Source: RBG-16-66-20 sp964564865 (GTDB taxonomy: Bacteria; Pseudomonadota; Gammaproteobacteria; Burkholderiales; SG8-39). From it: a stretch of 64,000 nt of DNA. The notes beneath the pieces are model-generated. The model had not been told where the DNA came from. It did not search any database and was given only the letters and a program-made list of their open reading frames with translations. The translations under genes and the position numbers were made by a program. This document shows, one piece after another, positions 24,661-33,024 of the stretch (its first letter is position 1; each line of letters begins with the position of its first letter). The DNA lies in contig CAZMDA010000014.1 of the NCBI GenBank assembly GCA_964564865.1, positions 1 through 64,000 of the forward strand, given 5' to 3'.

Positions 24661-25686
24661 ATGCCATCCCATCGCCTTCCCCACCGTCCCGTCCTGCTCG
24701 AGGAGGCGCTGCACGGCTTGAACCTGCAGCCGTCGCGCGCCAGCCCGGGCACCTACGTCGACCTCACCTTCGGCCGCGGCGGCCACAGCCGCGCCATCCT
24801 CGCGCGCCTCGCGCCTGCGGGGCGCCTGGTGGCGCTCGACCGCGACCCGGAAGCGGTCGCGGCCGCGGCGGCGATCACGGACCCGCGCTTCTCCATCCAC
24901 CACGCGCCCTTCAGCGACCTGGACCGGGTGCTGGACGCGGCGGGCATCGGGCAGGTGCAGGGCGTGCTCGCGGACCTGGGCGTGTCCTCGCCGCAGCTGG
25001 ACGACCCGGCGCGCGGCTTCTCGCTGCGCAGGGATGGCCCGCTTGACATGCGCATGGATCCGACGCGGGGCGTGTCCGCGGCGGAGTGGATTGCCACGGC
25101 CTCAGAACAACAACTCAGGGAGGCGATAGCCGGCTATGGGGAAGAACGGTTTGCTCAACAGGTTGCAAAGGCGATTGTTGCTGCTCGGGAACGCGAACCG
25201 CTCCTCCGCACACAGCAACTTGCCGCTGTCGTGGCTGCGGCGGTCCGCCAACGGCAAGCACGGCGCGAGGCCGGCCAGGATCCGGCGACGCGCACCTTTC
25301 AGGCTCTACGGATTCTCGTCAATCGGGAGCTTGAGGAGGTCGCGCTGATGCTGCCCCGGGCGCTCGCGCGCCTCGCGGCGGGCGGCCGGCTCGCGGTGAT
25401 CAGCTTCCACTCGCTGGAGGACCGGCTGGTGAAGCGGGTGCTGCGGGCGGCGGCCGGCGCCGACGCCCTGCCCCGGGATTTGCCGGTCCGTGCCCGCGAT
25501 CTGCCAGAACCGGCATTCAGACTCATCGGCCGTGCGCACCAGCCCTCGGCCGCCGAGTCCGCCGCCAACCCCCGCGCGCGCAGCGCGCGCCTGCGCGTCG
25601 CCGAGCGCACCGGCGCGCCCTTCGATGCCGCGCGGCTGGCGCGCAGGATGTCCACCGAACACGGGCCCGACGCGTGGCGAAGCTGA
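24661..25686 (+). CDS. rsmH: 16S rRNA (cytosine(1402)-N(4))-methyltransferase
   Basis: A 341-residue RsmH/MraW. Motifs are HRPVLLEEAL at the N-terminus, DLTFGRGGHSRAIL (SAM site), ADLGVSSPQLDDPARGFS, MRMDPTRG and ISFHSLEDRLVKR near the C-terminus. It methylates N4 of C1402 in the ribosomal P site. The final residues overlap ftsL by 13 nt. Between about 25088 and 25320 the coding turns markedly less GC-rich (about 55% in 25141-25200 against 72% in 25021-25080 by my count) without changing the reading frame. Confidence 0.97.
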   Translation: MPSHRLPHRPVLLEEALHGLNLQPSRASPGTYVDLTFGRGGHSRAILARLAPAGRLVALDRDPEAVAAAAAITDPRFSIHHAPFSDLDRVLDAAGIGQVQGVLADLGVSSPQLDDPARGFSLRRDGPLDMRMDPTRGVSAAEWIATASEQQLREAIAGYGEERFAQQVAKAIVAAREREPLLRTQQLAAVVAAAVRQRQARREAGQDPATRTFQALRILVNRELEEVALMLPRALARLAAGGRLAVISFHSLEDRLVKRVLRAAAGADALPRDLPVRARDLPEPAFRLIGRAHQPSAAESAANPRARSARLRVAERTGAPFDAARLARRMSTEHGPDAWRS

Positions 25687-25964
25687 ACCTCCTCCTCCTC
25701 CTGGTTCTCGTCGTCTGCGCGCTCGGGCTCGTCACCTCGCAGCACCAGTCGAGGAAGTTGTACTCGGAGCTGGAGCGCGAGCAGGAGCGCGCGCGCCAGC
25801 TGGAGATCGAGTACGGGCGGCTGCAGCTGGAGGCGAGCACCTGGGGCCTGCATTCGCGCGTCGAGCGCATCGCCGGGACGAGCCTGGGCCTGCGCGCGCC
25901 GGATCCGCGCCGGGTGCGGCTGGTGGAGAAGCTGGAGCCGGCGGCGCACGGGGGCCGGCCGTGA
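25674..25964 (+). CDS. ftsL: Cell division protein FtsL
   Basis: A 96-residue bitopic membrane protein starting at GTG 25674 inside the end of rsmH. A single membrane helix spans about residues 4-20 (NLLLLLVLVVCALGLV), followed by a coiled coil (QSRKLYSELEREQERARQLE) and the IEYGRLQLEASTW region conserved in FtsL. It forms the FtsQLB complex in the divisome. Identity rests on topology and position between rsmH and ftsI. Its TGA overlaps the GTG of ftsI. Confidence 0.92.
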   Translation: MAKLNLLLLLVLVVCALGLVTSQHQSRKLYSELEREQERARQLEIEYGRLQLEASTWGLHSRVERIAGTSLGLRAPDPRRVRLVEKLEPAAHGGRP

Positions 25965-27688
25965 GCGCCGCCAGCCTGCCGGTCCCGGTCCGCCTGCCGG
26001 TGTGGCGCGCGCGCGTGGTGCTGCTCGCGCTGCTGGCCGCGTTCGGCGTGCTGGCCGCGAGGTCGGTCTGGCTGCAGTCGGTGCAGGCGGGCTTCCTGCG
26101 CGAGAAGGGCGAGGCGCGCTACTCGCGCGTGCTCGAGGTGCCCGCCACGCGCGGCCGGATCCTCGACCGCCACGGCGACGCGCTCGCGGTGTCGACGCCG
26201 GTGCAGTCGGTGTGGGCGATCCCCGAGGACGTGAAGGCCACGCCGGCGCAGCTGAAGTCGCTGGCCTCGCTCCTCGGCATGGAGGCGCGCGAGGTGGAGC
26301 GCCGCATCGGCGACGCCTCGCGCGACTTCGTCTACCTGAAGCGCCAGCTGCCGCCGGAGACCGCGGAGCGGGTCGCGGCGCTGGGCATCCCGGGCCTGCA
26401 CCAGCACCGCGAGTTCCGGCGCTACTACCCCGGCGGCGAGACCATGGCGCACGTCATCGGCTTCACCGGCGTGGACGACGCCGGCCAGGAGGGCATCGAG
26501 CTCGCGCAGCAGGCGCAGCTCGCCGGCGCCCCCGGCAGCCGGCGCGTGATCAAGGACCGGCTCGGGCGCATCGTCGAGGACATCGAGTCCATCCGCGCCG
26601 CGCGCGACGGCCGCGACATCGCGCTCGCGCTGGACGCCAAGATCCAGAACCTCGCCTTCGGCGCGCTCAAGTCGGCGGTCGAGGCCAACCGCGCCCGCGC
26701 CGGCGCGATCGTGGCGATCGACGTGCGCACCGGCGAGGTGGTGGCGCTCGCCAACTTCCCGACCTACAACCCGAACAACCGGGCGAAGCTCTCCGGCGCG
26801 CAGCTGCGCAACCGCGTGGTCACCGACACCTTCGAGCCGGGATCGACGCTCAAGCCCTTCACCGCCGCGCTCGCGCTGGAGCTGGGCAAGGCCACGCCGC
26901 AGACCATCGTGCAGACCGCGCCGGGCTCGATGACCATCGCCAGCTACACCATCCGCGACGCGCACCCGGCCGGCGCGCTCAGCGTGGCGCAGGTGATCCA
27001 GAAGTCCTCCAACGTCGGCACCGCGAAGCTCGCGCTGCAGATGCCGCGCGAGGAGATGCACGCGCTGTACCGGCGCCTGGGCTTCGGCCTGCAGCCGCAG
27101 CTGGGCTTCCCGGGCGAGGCCGCCGGGCGCCTGCGCGAGGCGAAGACCTGGCGGCCGGTGGAGCAGGCGACCATGTCCTACGGCTACGGCCTGTCGGTGA
27201 GCCTGGTGCAGCTCGCACGCGCCTACACCGTGTTCGCGCGCGACGGCGAGCTGGCGCCGCTGTCGCTCGTGCGCACCGGCCTGCCGGCCGCGGGCCGGCA
27301 GGTGCTGTCCGCGGAGACCGCGCGCGCCGTGCGCGCGATGCTCGAGGCGGCGGTGCAGCCCGGCGGCACCGCGCCGCGCGCCCGCGTCATGGGCTGGCGC
27401 GTCGCCGGCAAGACCGGCACCTCGCACAAGCAGGAGAACGGCGGCTACGCGCCGGACAAGTACGTGTCCTCGTTCGTCGGCTTCGCGCCGGTGTCCGAGC
27501 CGCGGCTGGTGATCGCGGTGATGCTGGACGAGCCCTCCGCGGGCCAGCACTACGGCGGCCAGGTCGCGGCGCCGGTGTTCTCGCAGGTGATGCAGGGCGC
27601 GCTGCGGCTGATGGGCGTGCCGCACGACGCGCCGCTCGCGCCGGTGGAGCTGCCCGGCGAGGGCGACGAGATCCGGGAGAGCACCTGA
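25961..27688 (+). CDS. ftsI: Peptidoglycan D,D-transpeptidase FtsI (PBP3)
   Basis: A 575-residue division-specific transpeptidase beginning at GTG 25961. One N-terminal membrane helix (about 14-33) is followed by the pedestal domain starting RGRILDRHGDALAVS. Active-site motifs are S295-TLK (GSTLKPF), SSN (KSSNVGTAK) and KTGT (AGKTGTSHK). It cross-links septal peptidoglycan with FtsW. The start overlaps ftsL by 4 nt. Its TGA abuts the unusual start of murE. Confidence 0.97.
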   Translation: MSAASLPVPVRLPVWRARVVLLALLAAFGVLAARSVWLQSVQAGFLREKGEARYSRVLEVPATRGRILDRHGDALAVSTPVQSVWAIPEDVKATPAQLKSLASLLGMEAREVERRIGDASRDFVYLKRQLPPETAERVAALGIPGLHQHREFRRYYPGGETMAHVIGFTGVDDAGQEGIELAQQAQLAGAPGSRRVIKDRLGRIVEDIESIRAARDGRDIALALDAKIQNLAFGALKSAVEANRARAGAIVAIDVRTGEVVALANFPTYNPNNRAKLSGAQLRNRVVTDTFEPGSTLKPFTAALALELGKATPQTIVQTAPGSMTIASYTIRDAHPAGALSVAQVIQKSSNVGTAKLALQMPREEMHALYRRLGFGLQPQLGFPGEAAGRLREAKTWRPVEQATMSYGYGLSVSLVQLARAYTVFARDGELAPLSLVRTGLPAAGRQVLSAETARAVRAMLEAAVQPGGTAPRARVMGWRVAGKTGTSHKQENGGYAPDKYVSSFVGFAPVSEPRLVIAVMLDEPSAGQHYGGQVAAPVFSQVMQGALRLMGVPHDAPLAPVELPGEGDEIREST

Positions 27689-29169
27689 TTGACGACCCCT
27701 TCGCGCAGCTCGCGCCGCAGCTCGCCGCCACGGGGGCCGCGATCGTGCGCCTGACCTCCGACAGCCGCCAGGCGGCGCCCGGCGCGGCGTTCTTCGCCTG
27801 GCCCGGCGCCGGCGGCGACGGCCGCCGCCATATCCCGGAGGCGATCGGCCGCGGCTGCGACGCGGTGCTCTGGGAGCGCGAAGGCTTCGACTGGAACAGC
27901 CAGTGGCGCGTGCCCAACGTCGGCGTGAGGGGCCTGAAGGCGCGCGCCGGGCACCTCGCCGACGCCTTCTACGGCCGGCCCTCGGCGTCGCTGTGGACCT
28001 GCGGCGTCACCGGTACCAACGGCAAGACCTCCTGCGCGCAATGGATCGCGGCCGCGCTCTCGGCGCGCGGCGAGAAGACCGGGCTGATCGGCACGCTGGG
28101 GGCGGGTTTCGCCGGCGCGCTGGCGCCGGTGGCGAACACCACGCCCGACGCGCTCGAGGTGCACCGGCTGCTGGCGCAGATGAAGGGCGCCGGCGCCGCG
28201 GCCGTGGCGATGGAGGTGTCCTCGCACGGCCTGGACCAGGGGCGCGTGAACGGGGTCGCGTTCGACTGTGCCCTGTTCACCAACCTGTCGCACGACCACC
28301 TCGACTACCACGGCAGCATGGAGGCCTACGCCGCCGCCAAGGCGCGCCTGTTCGACACGCCCGGGCTGGAAACCGCGGTGCTGAACCTGGACGACGTGCT
28401 GGGGGTGCAGCTCGCCGCCCGGCTCGCGGCGCGCGGCGTGTGCACGATCGGTTACACGCTGGACCGCGCCGCGGTGGCGCCGGGATCGGTGAGCGACTGG
28501 ATCTGCGCGAGCCCGGAAGGCGATGCGCGCATCGCCATCGAATCGAGCCGGGGCCGCGCAACGGTCGCCTTCGGCCAGCTTGGGCGCTTCAACCTCGCCA
28601 ATGCCCTGGGCGTGCTGGGCTGCCTGCTCGCGCGCGGCCTGCCGTTCCCGGAGGCGGCGCGGCTGCTGGAGAAGCTGCCGCCGGTGCCGGGCCGCATGCA
28701 GCGGGTCGGTTCGGGCGAGGCGGGTCCGCTGGTGGTGGTGGACTACGCCCACACGCCGGATGCGCTGGACAAGGTGCTGCAGGCCCTGAAGCCGGTGGCG
28801 GCGGCGCGCGGCGGCCGCCTCGTGGCGGTGTTCGGCGCCGGCGGCGGGCGCGATGCCGCCAAGCGGCCCGCGATGGGCGCGGCCGCGGCGCGCCACGCCG
28901 ACCGCGTGGTCCTGACCTCGGACAACCCCCGCGGCGAGGACCCGCTCGCCATCCTGGCCGCGATCGCGAAGGGCGTCACGGTGCCGCACGAGGCCGAGCC
29001 CGACCGCGCGCGCGCCATCGCCAGCGCGATCGCGCTCGCCGCGCCGGCCGACGTGGTGCTCGTCGCCGGCAAGGGCCACGAGGCGTTCCAGGAGATCGGC
29101 GGCCGCCGGCTGCCGTTCTCGGATGCGGCGGTGGCGCAGGCCGCGCTGGCGTCGAGGGCCGGGACATGA
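27688..29169 (+). CDS. murE: UDP-MurNAc-tripeptide synthetase MurE
   Basis: A 493-residue Mur ligase if translation starts at ATT 27688. Motifs are LTSDSRQAAPG at the N-terminus, GVTGTNGKTS (ATP loop), TTPDALEVHR, VSSHGLDQGR, the TNLSHDHLDYHG signature and YAHTPDALDK in the C-domain. It adds the third residue, and a DNPR motif (TSDNPRGEDP) points to meso-diaminopimelate. No ATG, GTG or TTG is in frame near the ftsI stop. ATT at 27688 (preceded by GGGAGA) or CTG at 27685 gives the normal N-terminus, while GTG 27745 would cut just before LTSDSR. The start is therefore uncertain. Confidence 0.95.
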   Translation: MDDPFAQLAPQLAATGAAIVRLTSDSRQAAPGAAFFAWPGAGGDGRRHIPEAIGRGCDAVLWEREGFDWNSQWRVPNVGVRGLKARAGHLADAFYGRPSASLWTCGVTGTNGKTSCAQWIAAALSARGEKTGLIGTLGAGFAGALAPVANTTPDALEVHRLLAQMKGAGAAAVAMEVSSHGLDQGRVNGVAFDCALFTNLSHDHLDYHGSMEAYAAAKARLFDTPGLETAVLNLDDVLGVQLAARLAARGVCTIGYTLDRAAVAPGSVSDWICASPEGDARIAIESSRGRATVAFGQLGRFNLANALGVLGCLLARGLPFPEAARLLEKLPPVPGRMQRVGSGEAGPLVVVDYAHTPDALDKVLQALKPVAAARGGRLVAVFGAGGGRDAAKRPAMGAAAARHADRVVLTSDNPRGEDPLAILAAIAKGVTVPHEAEPDRARAIASAIALAAPADVVLVAGKGHEAFQEIGGRRLPFSDAAVAQAALASRAGT

Positions 29170-30518
29170 TGGGCCTCGCCGAAGCCGCGCAGGCCATCGG
29201 GGCGCAGGCCGTCGGCCTGGAGGCGCGCTTCCGCGGCGTGTCCACCGACACCCGCAGCGTGGGCGAGGGCGAGCTGTTCGTCGCCATCCGCGGCGAGAAA
29301 TACGACGGCCACGCCTTCCTCGAGGTCGCCCGGCAGCGCGGCGCCGCGGCGGCGATGGTCGACCAGAGCCACCGTGGGGCGGCTCCGCTGCCGCTGCTGG
29401 TGGTGGAGGACACGCGCAAGGGGCTGGGGCGGCTGGGCGCGCACTGGCGCTCGCGCTTCACCCCGGTGCTGATCGCGGTGGCGGGGTCCAACGGCAAGAC
29501 CACCACCAAGGAAATGCTGGCCTCCATCCTGCGCGCGCACGCCGGCGCGGACCGCGTGCTGGCGACGCAGGGGAACCTGAACACCGACATCGGCGTGCCG
29601 ATGACCCTGCTGCGCATGACGCAGGCGCATACGCATTGCGCGATCGAGCTCGGGATGAACCATCCGGGGGAGATCGCGTACCTCGCCGGGCTTGCCAGGC
29701 CCACGATCGCGGTCGTCACCAACGCGCAGCGCGAGCACCAGGAGTTCATGAAGACGGTGGCGGCGGCGGCGGAGGAGAACGCCAGCGTCTTTGAATCTCT
29801 TCCATCGGACGGTGTCGCCGTTGTCAACGGTGACGACGAACAAGCGCACATTTTCCGCCGCGCAAAAGGCGCGCGGCGGACCGTGGAGTTCAAAATCGAA
29901 GGCGAGGCTGATGTCACGGCGACGTACTCGCTCGGGCCTCTGTCCAGCGACATCGTGGTGCGTACGCCCGCTGGCGAGGCGAGGGCCACGATCGCGATTC
30001 CGGGTCTGCATAACGTCAGGAATGCGCTTGCCGCGGCGGCTTGCGGTTTCGCCGCGGGAACGTCGCCGGCGGCGATCGGGGAAGGGCTTTCGGCGTTCCG
30101 CCCGTATACGGGGCGGCACCAGGTGAAGCACCTCAAGTCGGGCGCCACGCTCATCGACGACAGCTACAACGCCAATCCGGACTCGGTGCGCGCGGCGATC
30201 GACGTGCTGGCGCAGCTGCCGGGCCCGACGCTGCTGATCCTGGGCGACATGGGCGAAGTGGGCGAATCGGGGCCCGAGTACCACCGCGAGGTGGGCGCGT
30301 ACGCGAAGGAGAAGGGCATCTCCCGCCTGCTCGCCGCGGGCGAGGCGACGCGGGAGACGGTCCGGGCCTTCGGGCAGGGCGCGACCCATGTCGAGGACGT
30401 GGAGCTGGTGGCGGCGCGGGCCGGCGGCGCGAAGTCGCTGCTGGTGAAGGGCTCGCGCTTCATGCGCATGGAGCGGGTGGTGGCCCAGCTGACGGGCGAA
30501 GCCGGAGGCGCGCACTAA
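29166..30518 (+). CDS. murF: UDP-MurNAc-tripeptide D-alanyl-D-alanine ligase MurF
   Basis: A 450-residue Mur ligase, ATG 29166 overlapping murE by 4 nt. Motifs are FRGVSTDTRSVGEGELFVAI, AVAGSNGKTTTKEML (ATP loop), NLNTDIGVPMTLL, AIELGMNHPGEIAYL and DDSYNANPDS. It adds D-Ala-D-Ala to the tripeptide precursor in the cytoplasm. A stretch at about 29785-30080 is less GC-rich and uses different codons from its flanks while staying in frame. The stop overlaps mraY. Confidence 0.97.
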   Translation: MMGLAEAAQAIGAQAVGLEARFRGVSTDTRSVGEGELFVAIRGEKYDGHAFLEVARQRGAAAAMVDQSHRGAAPLPLLVVEDTRKGLGRLGAHWRSRFTPVLIAVAGSNGKTTTKEMLASILRAHAGADRVLATQGNLNTDIGVPMTLLRMTQAHTHCAIELGMNHPGEIAYLAGLARPTIAVVTNAQREHQEFMKTVAAAAEENASVFESLPSDGVAVVNGDDEQAHIFRRAKGARRTVEFKIEGEADVTATYSLGPLSSDIVVRTPAGEARATIAIPGLHNVRNALAAAACGFAAGTSPAAIGEGLSAFRPYTGRHQVKHLKSGATLIDDSYNANPDSVRAAIDVLAQLPGPTLLILGDMGEVGESGPEYHREVGAYAKEKGISRLLAAGEATRETVRAFGQGATHVEDVELVAARAGGAKSLLVKGSRFMRMERVVAQLTGEAGGAH

Positions 30519-31609
30519 TGCTGCTGGAACTCGCAGAGTGGCTCGCGCGCGACATCCGCGCCTTCAACGTGTTCCAGTACATCACGCTGCGCGCGGTGTT
30601 CGCCTGCCTCACGGCGCTGGCGATCTCGCTCATCCTGGGGCCCTTCGTCATCCGCAAGCTGACGGCCTACAAGATCGGGCAGTCGGTGCGCGACGACGGC
30701 CCGAAGTCGCACCTCACCAAGGCGGGCACGCCGACCATGGGCGGGGCGCTGATCCTGATGTCGATCGCGATCACGACGCTCGCCTGGGGCGACCTGTCCA
30801 ACCGCTTCATCTGGGTGGTGCTGCTGGTGACGGTGGCCTTCGGCGCCATCGGCTGGATCGACGACTACCGCAAGGTGGTGCACCGCAACCCCAAGGGCCT
30901 GTCGGCGAAGGCGAAGATCTTCTGGCAGTCGGTGTTCGGCATCGCCGCCGCGATCTACCTCGCCTCGCTCGCGCAGAGCACGCCGGCGCTGAACGAGCTG
31001 ATCGTGCCGTTCTTCAAGTTCGTCGCCTACCCGCTGGGCACCGTGGGCTTCATCGTGCTCACCTACTTCGTCATCGTCGGCACCTCCAACGCGGTCAACC
31101 TGACCGACGGCCTGGACGGCCTGGCGATCATGCCCACGGTGATGGTGGGCGGGGCGCTCGGCATCTTCGCCTACGTCGCCGGCAACGCGGTGTTCTCCAA
31201 GTACCTGGGCATGCCCTACATCGCCGGCGCCGGCGAGCTGGCGGTGTTCTGCGGCGCGCTGGTGGGCGCGGGCCTCGGTTTCCTCTGGTTCAACGCCTAC
31301 CCGGCGGAGGTGTTCATGGGTGACGTCGGCGCGTTGGCGCTGGGCGCCGCGCTGGGGACGATCGCGGTGATCGTGCGCCAGGAAATCGTGCTGTTCATCA
31401 TGGGCGGGGTGTTCGTCGCCGAGACGCTGTCGGTGATGATCCAGGTGATCTATTTCAAGCTGTCGGGGGGCAAGCGCATCTTCCGCATGGCGCCGCTGCA
31501 CCACCACTACGAGCTGGAGGGCTGGAAGGAATCGCAGGTGGTGGTGCGCTTCTGGATCATCACCATGATGCTGGTGCTGTTCGGCCTGTCGACGCTGAAG
31601 CTGCGGTGA
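30518..31609 (+). CDS. mraY: Phospho-N-acetylmuramoyl-pentapeptide-transferase MraY
   Basis: A 363-residue polytopic enzyme (about ten helices) that makes lipid I. Diagnostic loops are GPKSHLTKAGTPTMGG, IGWIDDYRK (catalytic Asp pair), NLTDGLDGLA and FRMAPLHHHYELEGWKE. ATG 30518 overlaps the murF stop by one base. Gene order murF-mraY-murD is standard for proteobacteria. Confidence 0.98.
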   Translation: MLLELAEWLARDIRAFNVFQYITLRAVFACLTALAISLILGPFVIRKLTAYKIGQSVRDDGPKSHLTKAGTPTMGGALILMSIAITTLAWGDLSNRFIWVVLLVTVAFGAIGWIDDYRKVVHRNPKGLSAKAKIFWQSVFGIAAAIYLASLAQSTPALNELIVPFFKFVAYPLGTVGFIVLTYFVIVGTSNAVNLTDGLDGLAIMPTVMVGGALGIFAYVAGNAVFSKYLGMPYIAGAGELAVFCGALVGAGLGFLWFNAYPAEVFMGDVGALALGAALGTIAVIVRQEIVLFIMGGVFVAETLSVMIQVIYFKLSGGKRIFRMAPLHHHYELEGWKESQVVVRFWIITMMLVLFGLSTLKLR

Positions 31610-33024
31610 CCATGGACATGCGCCAGCCCCACTTCAGCATGCTGCCCGCGCCGCAGGCGACCGCCCTGGCCGGGAAGCGCGTGCTCGTGCTGGGCATGGG
31701 CGACAGCGGGCTGTCGGCGGCGAACTGGGTGAAGGCGCAGGGCGGCAAGGCCCGCGTCGCGGATTCGCGCAAGGCGCCGCCGCGCCTGAAGGACTTCGCC
31801 GGCTGCGAGACGGCCGCCGGCCGGCTCGACGCGTCGCTGCTCGACGGGGTGGACCTGGTGTGCAAGAGCCCCGGCCTCGCCCTGTCCGAGCCGGTCGTCG
31901 GCGAAGCGCTGGCGCGCGGCATCCCGGTGCTGGGCGACATCGAGCTGTTCGCGTGGCACGTGCGCGCGCAGGCCGGCAGCAAGGTCCTCGCCATCACCGG
32001 CACCAACGGCAAGACCACGGTCACCGCGCTCACCGGGCACCTGCTGAAGGCCGCGGGCATCGACTGCGAGGTCGCGGGCAACATCGGCCCGGCGGCGCTG
32101 GAGGCGCTGCTCCGGCGCGGCGCGAAGCCGCCCGCCGCCTGGGTGCTCGAGCTCTCCAGCTACCAGCTCGAGACCACGTGGTCGCTCGCGCCCGAGGCGG
32201 CCGCGATGCTGAACCTGTCCGAGGACCACCTGGACCGCTACGCCGGGCTCGCCGACTACGCCGCGGCCAAGGCGCGCGTGTTCCAGGGCGCCGGGCTGCA
32301 GGTGGTGAACCGCTGCGATTCGGCCTCGATGGCGATGCTGCGCGAGGGCCGGCCGCAGGCGAGCTTCGGCATGGACGCGCCGGCGCTGCCGGAGGACTAC
32401 GGCCTCGTCGCCGACGGCGGGCGCGAGTGGCTGGTGCGCGGCGCCGAGCGCATCCTGTGCGCCGACGAGCTGCCGCTGCACGGCCGCCACAACCTGTCCA
32501 ATGCGCTCGCGGCCTGCGCGCTCGCGCACGCGGGCGGCGCGCCGCTCGCCGCGCTCGCCGCCGGGCTGAGATCGTTCCGCGGCCTGCCGCACCGCGTCGA
32601 GCGCATCGCGGAGGCGGGCGGCGTGGCCTGGGTGGACGATTCCAAGGGCACCAACGTCGGGGCGACCATCGCGGCTCTGAACGGGATCGGCCGCAGGACG
32701 GTGCTCATCGCCGGCGGCGACGGCAAGGGGCAGGACTTCCGGCCGCTCGCCGGACCGGTGCGGGCGCGGGCGCGGGCGGTGCTGCTCATCGGCCGCGACG
32801 CGCCGCTCATCGAGGACGCGCTGCGGGAGACCGGCGTTCCCGTCGAGCGCTGCCGCACGCTGCCGGCCGCGGTGAAGCGCGCCGCCGCGCTGGCGCAGCC
32901 GGGCGATACCGTGCTGCTGTCGCCGGCCTGCGCCAGCTTCGACATGTTCCGCGACTACGCGCACCGGGCCCAGGTGTTCGCCCAAGCGGTGCAGGACGCG
33001 GTGAGGGAGCGTGCCCGTGGCTGA
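31606..33024 (+). CDS. murD: UDP-N-acetylmuramoyl-L-alanine:D-glutamate ligase MurD
   Basis: A 472-residue Mur ligase. The N-domain has VLVLGMGDSGLSAANW, the ATP loop is AITGTNGKTTVTALT, and further marks are LELSSYQLETT, LNLSEDHLDRY and the C-terminal WVDDSKGTNVGAT. GTG 31606 overlaps the mraY stop; an ATG at 31612 is an alternative. It adds D-glutamate to UDP-MurNAc-L-Ala. The end overlaps ftsW by 14 nt. Confidence 0.97.
   Translation: MTMDMRQPHFSMLPAPQATALAGKRVLVLGMGDSGLSAANWVKAQGGKARVADSRKAPPRLKDFAGCETAAGRLDASLLDGVDLVCKSPGLALSEPVVGEALARGIPVLGDIELFAWHVRAQAGSKVLAITGTNGKTTVTALTGHLLKAAGIDCEVAGNIGPAALEALLRRGAKPPAAWVLELSSYQLETTWSLAPEAAAMLNLSEDHLDRYAGLADYAAAKARVFQGAGLQVVNRCDSASMAMLREGRPQASFGMDAPALPEDYGLVADGGREWLVRGAERILCADELPLHGRHNLSNALAACALAHAGGAPLAALAAGLRSFRGLPHRVERIAEAGGVAWVDDSKGTNVGATIAALNGIGRRTVLIAGGDGKGQDFRPLAGPVRARARAVLLIGRDAPLIEDALRETGVPVERCRTLPAAVKRAAALAQPGDTVLLSPACASFDMFRDYAHRAQVFAQAVQDAVRERARG

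Noticed and set aside
28445..28456. CGATCGGTTACA, a 12-base partial match to the repeated palindrome, inside murE
   Set aside because: The left half does not match, and the bases encode conserved-frame residues. Chance similarity is enough.
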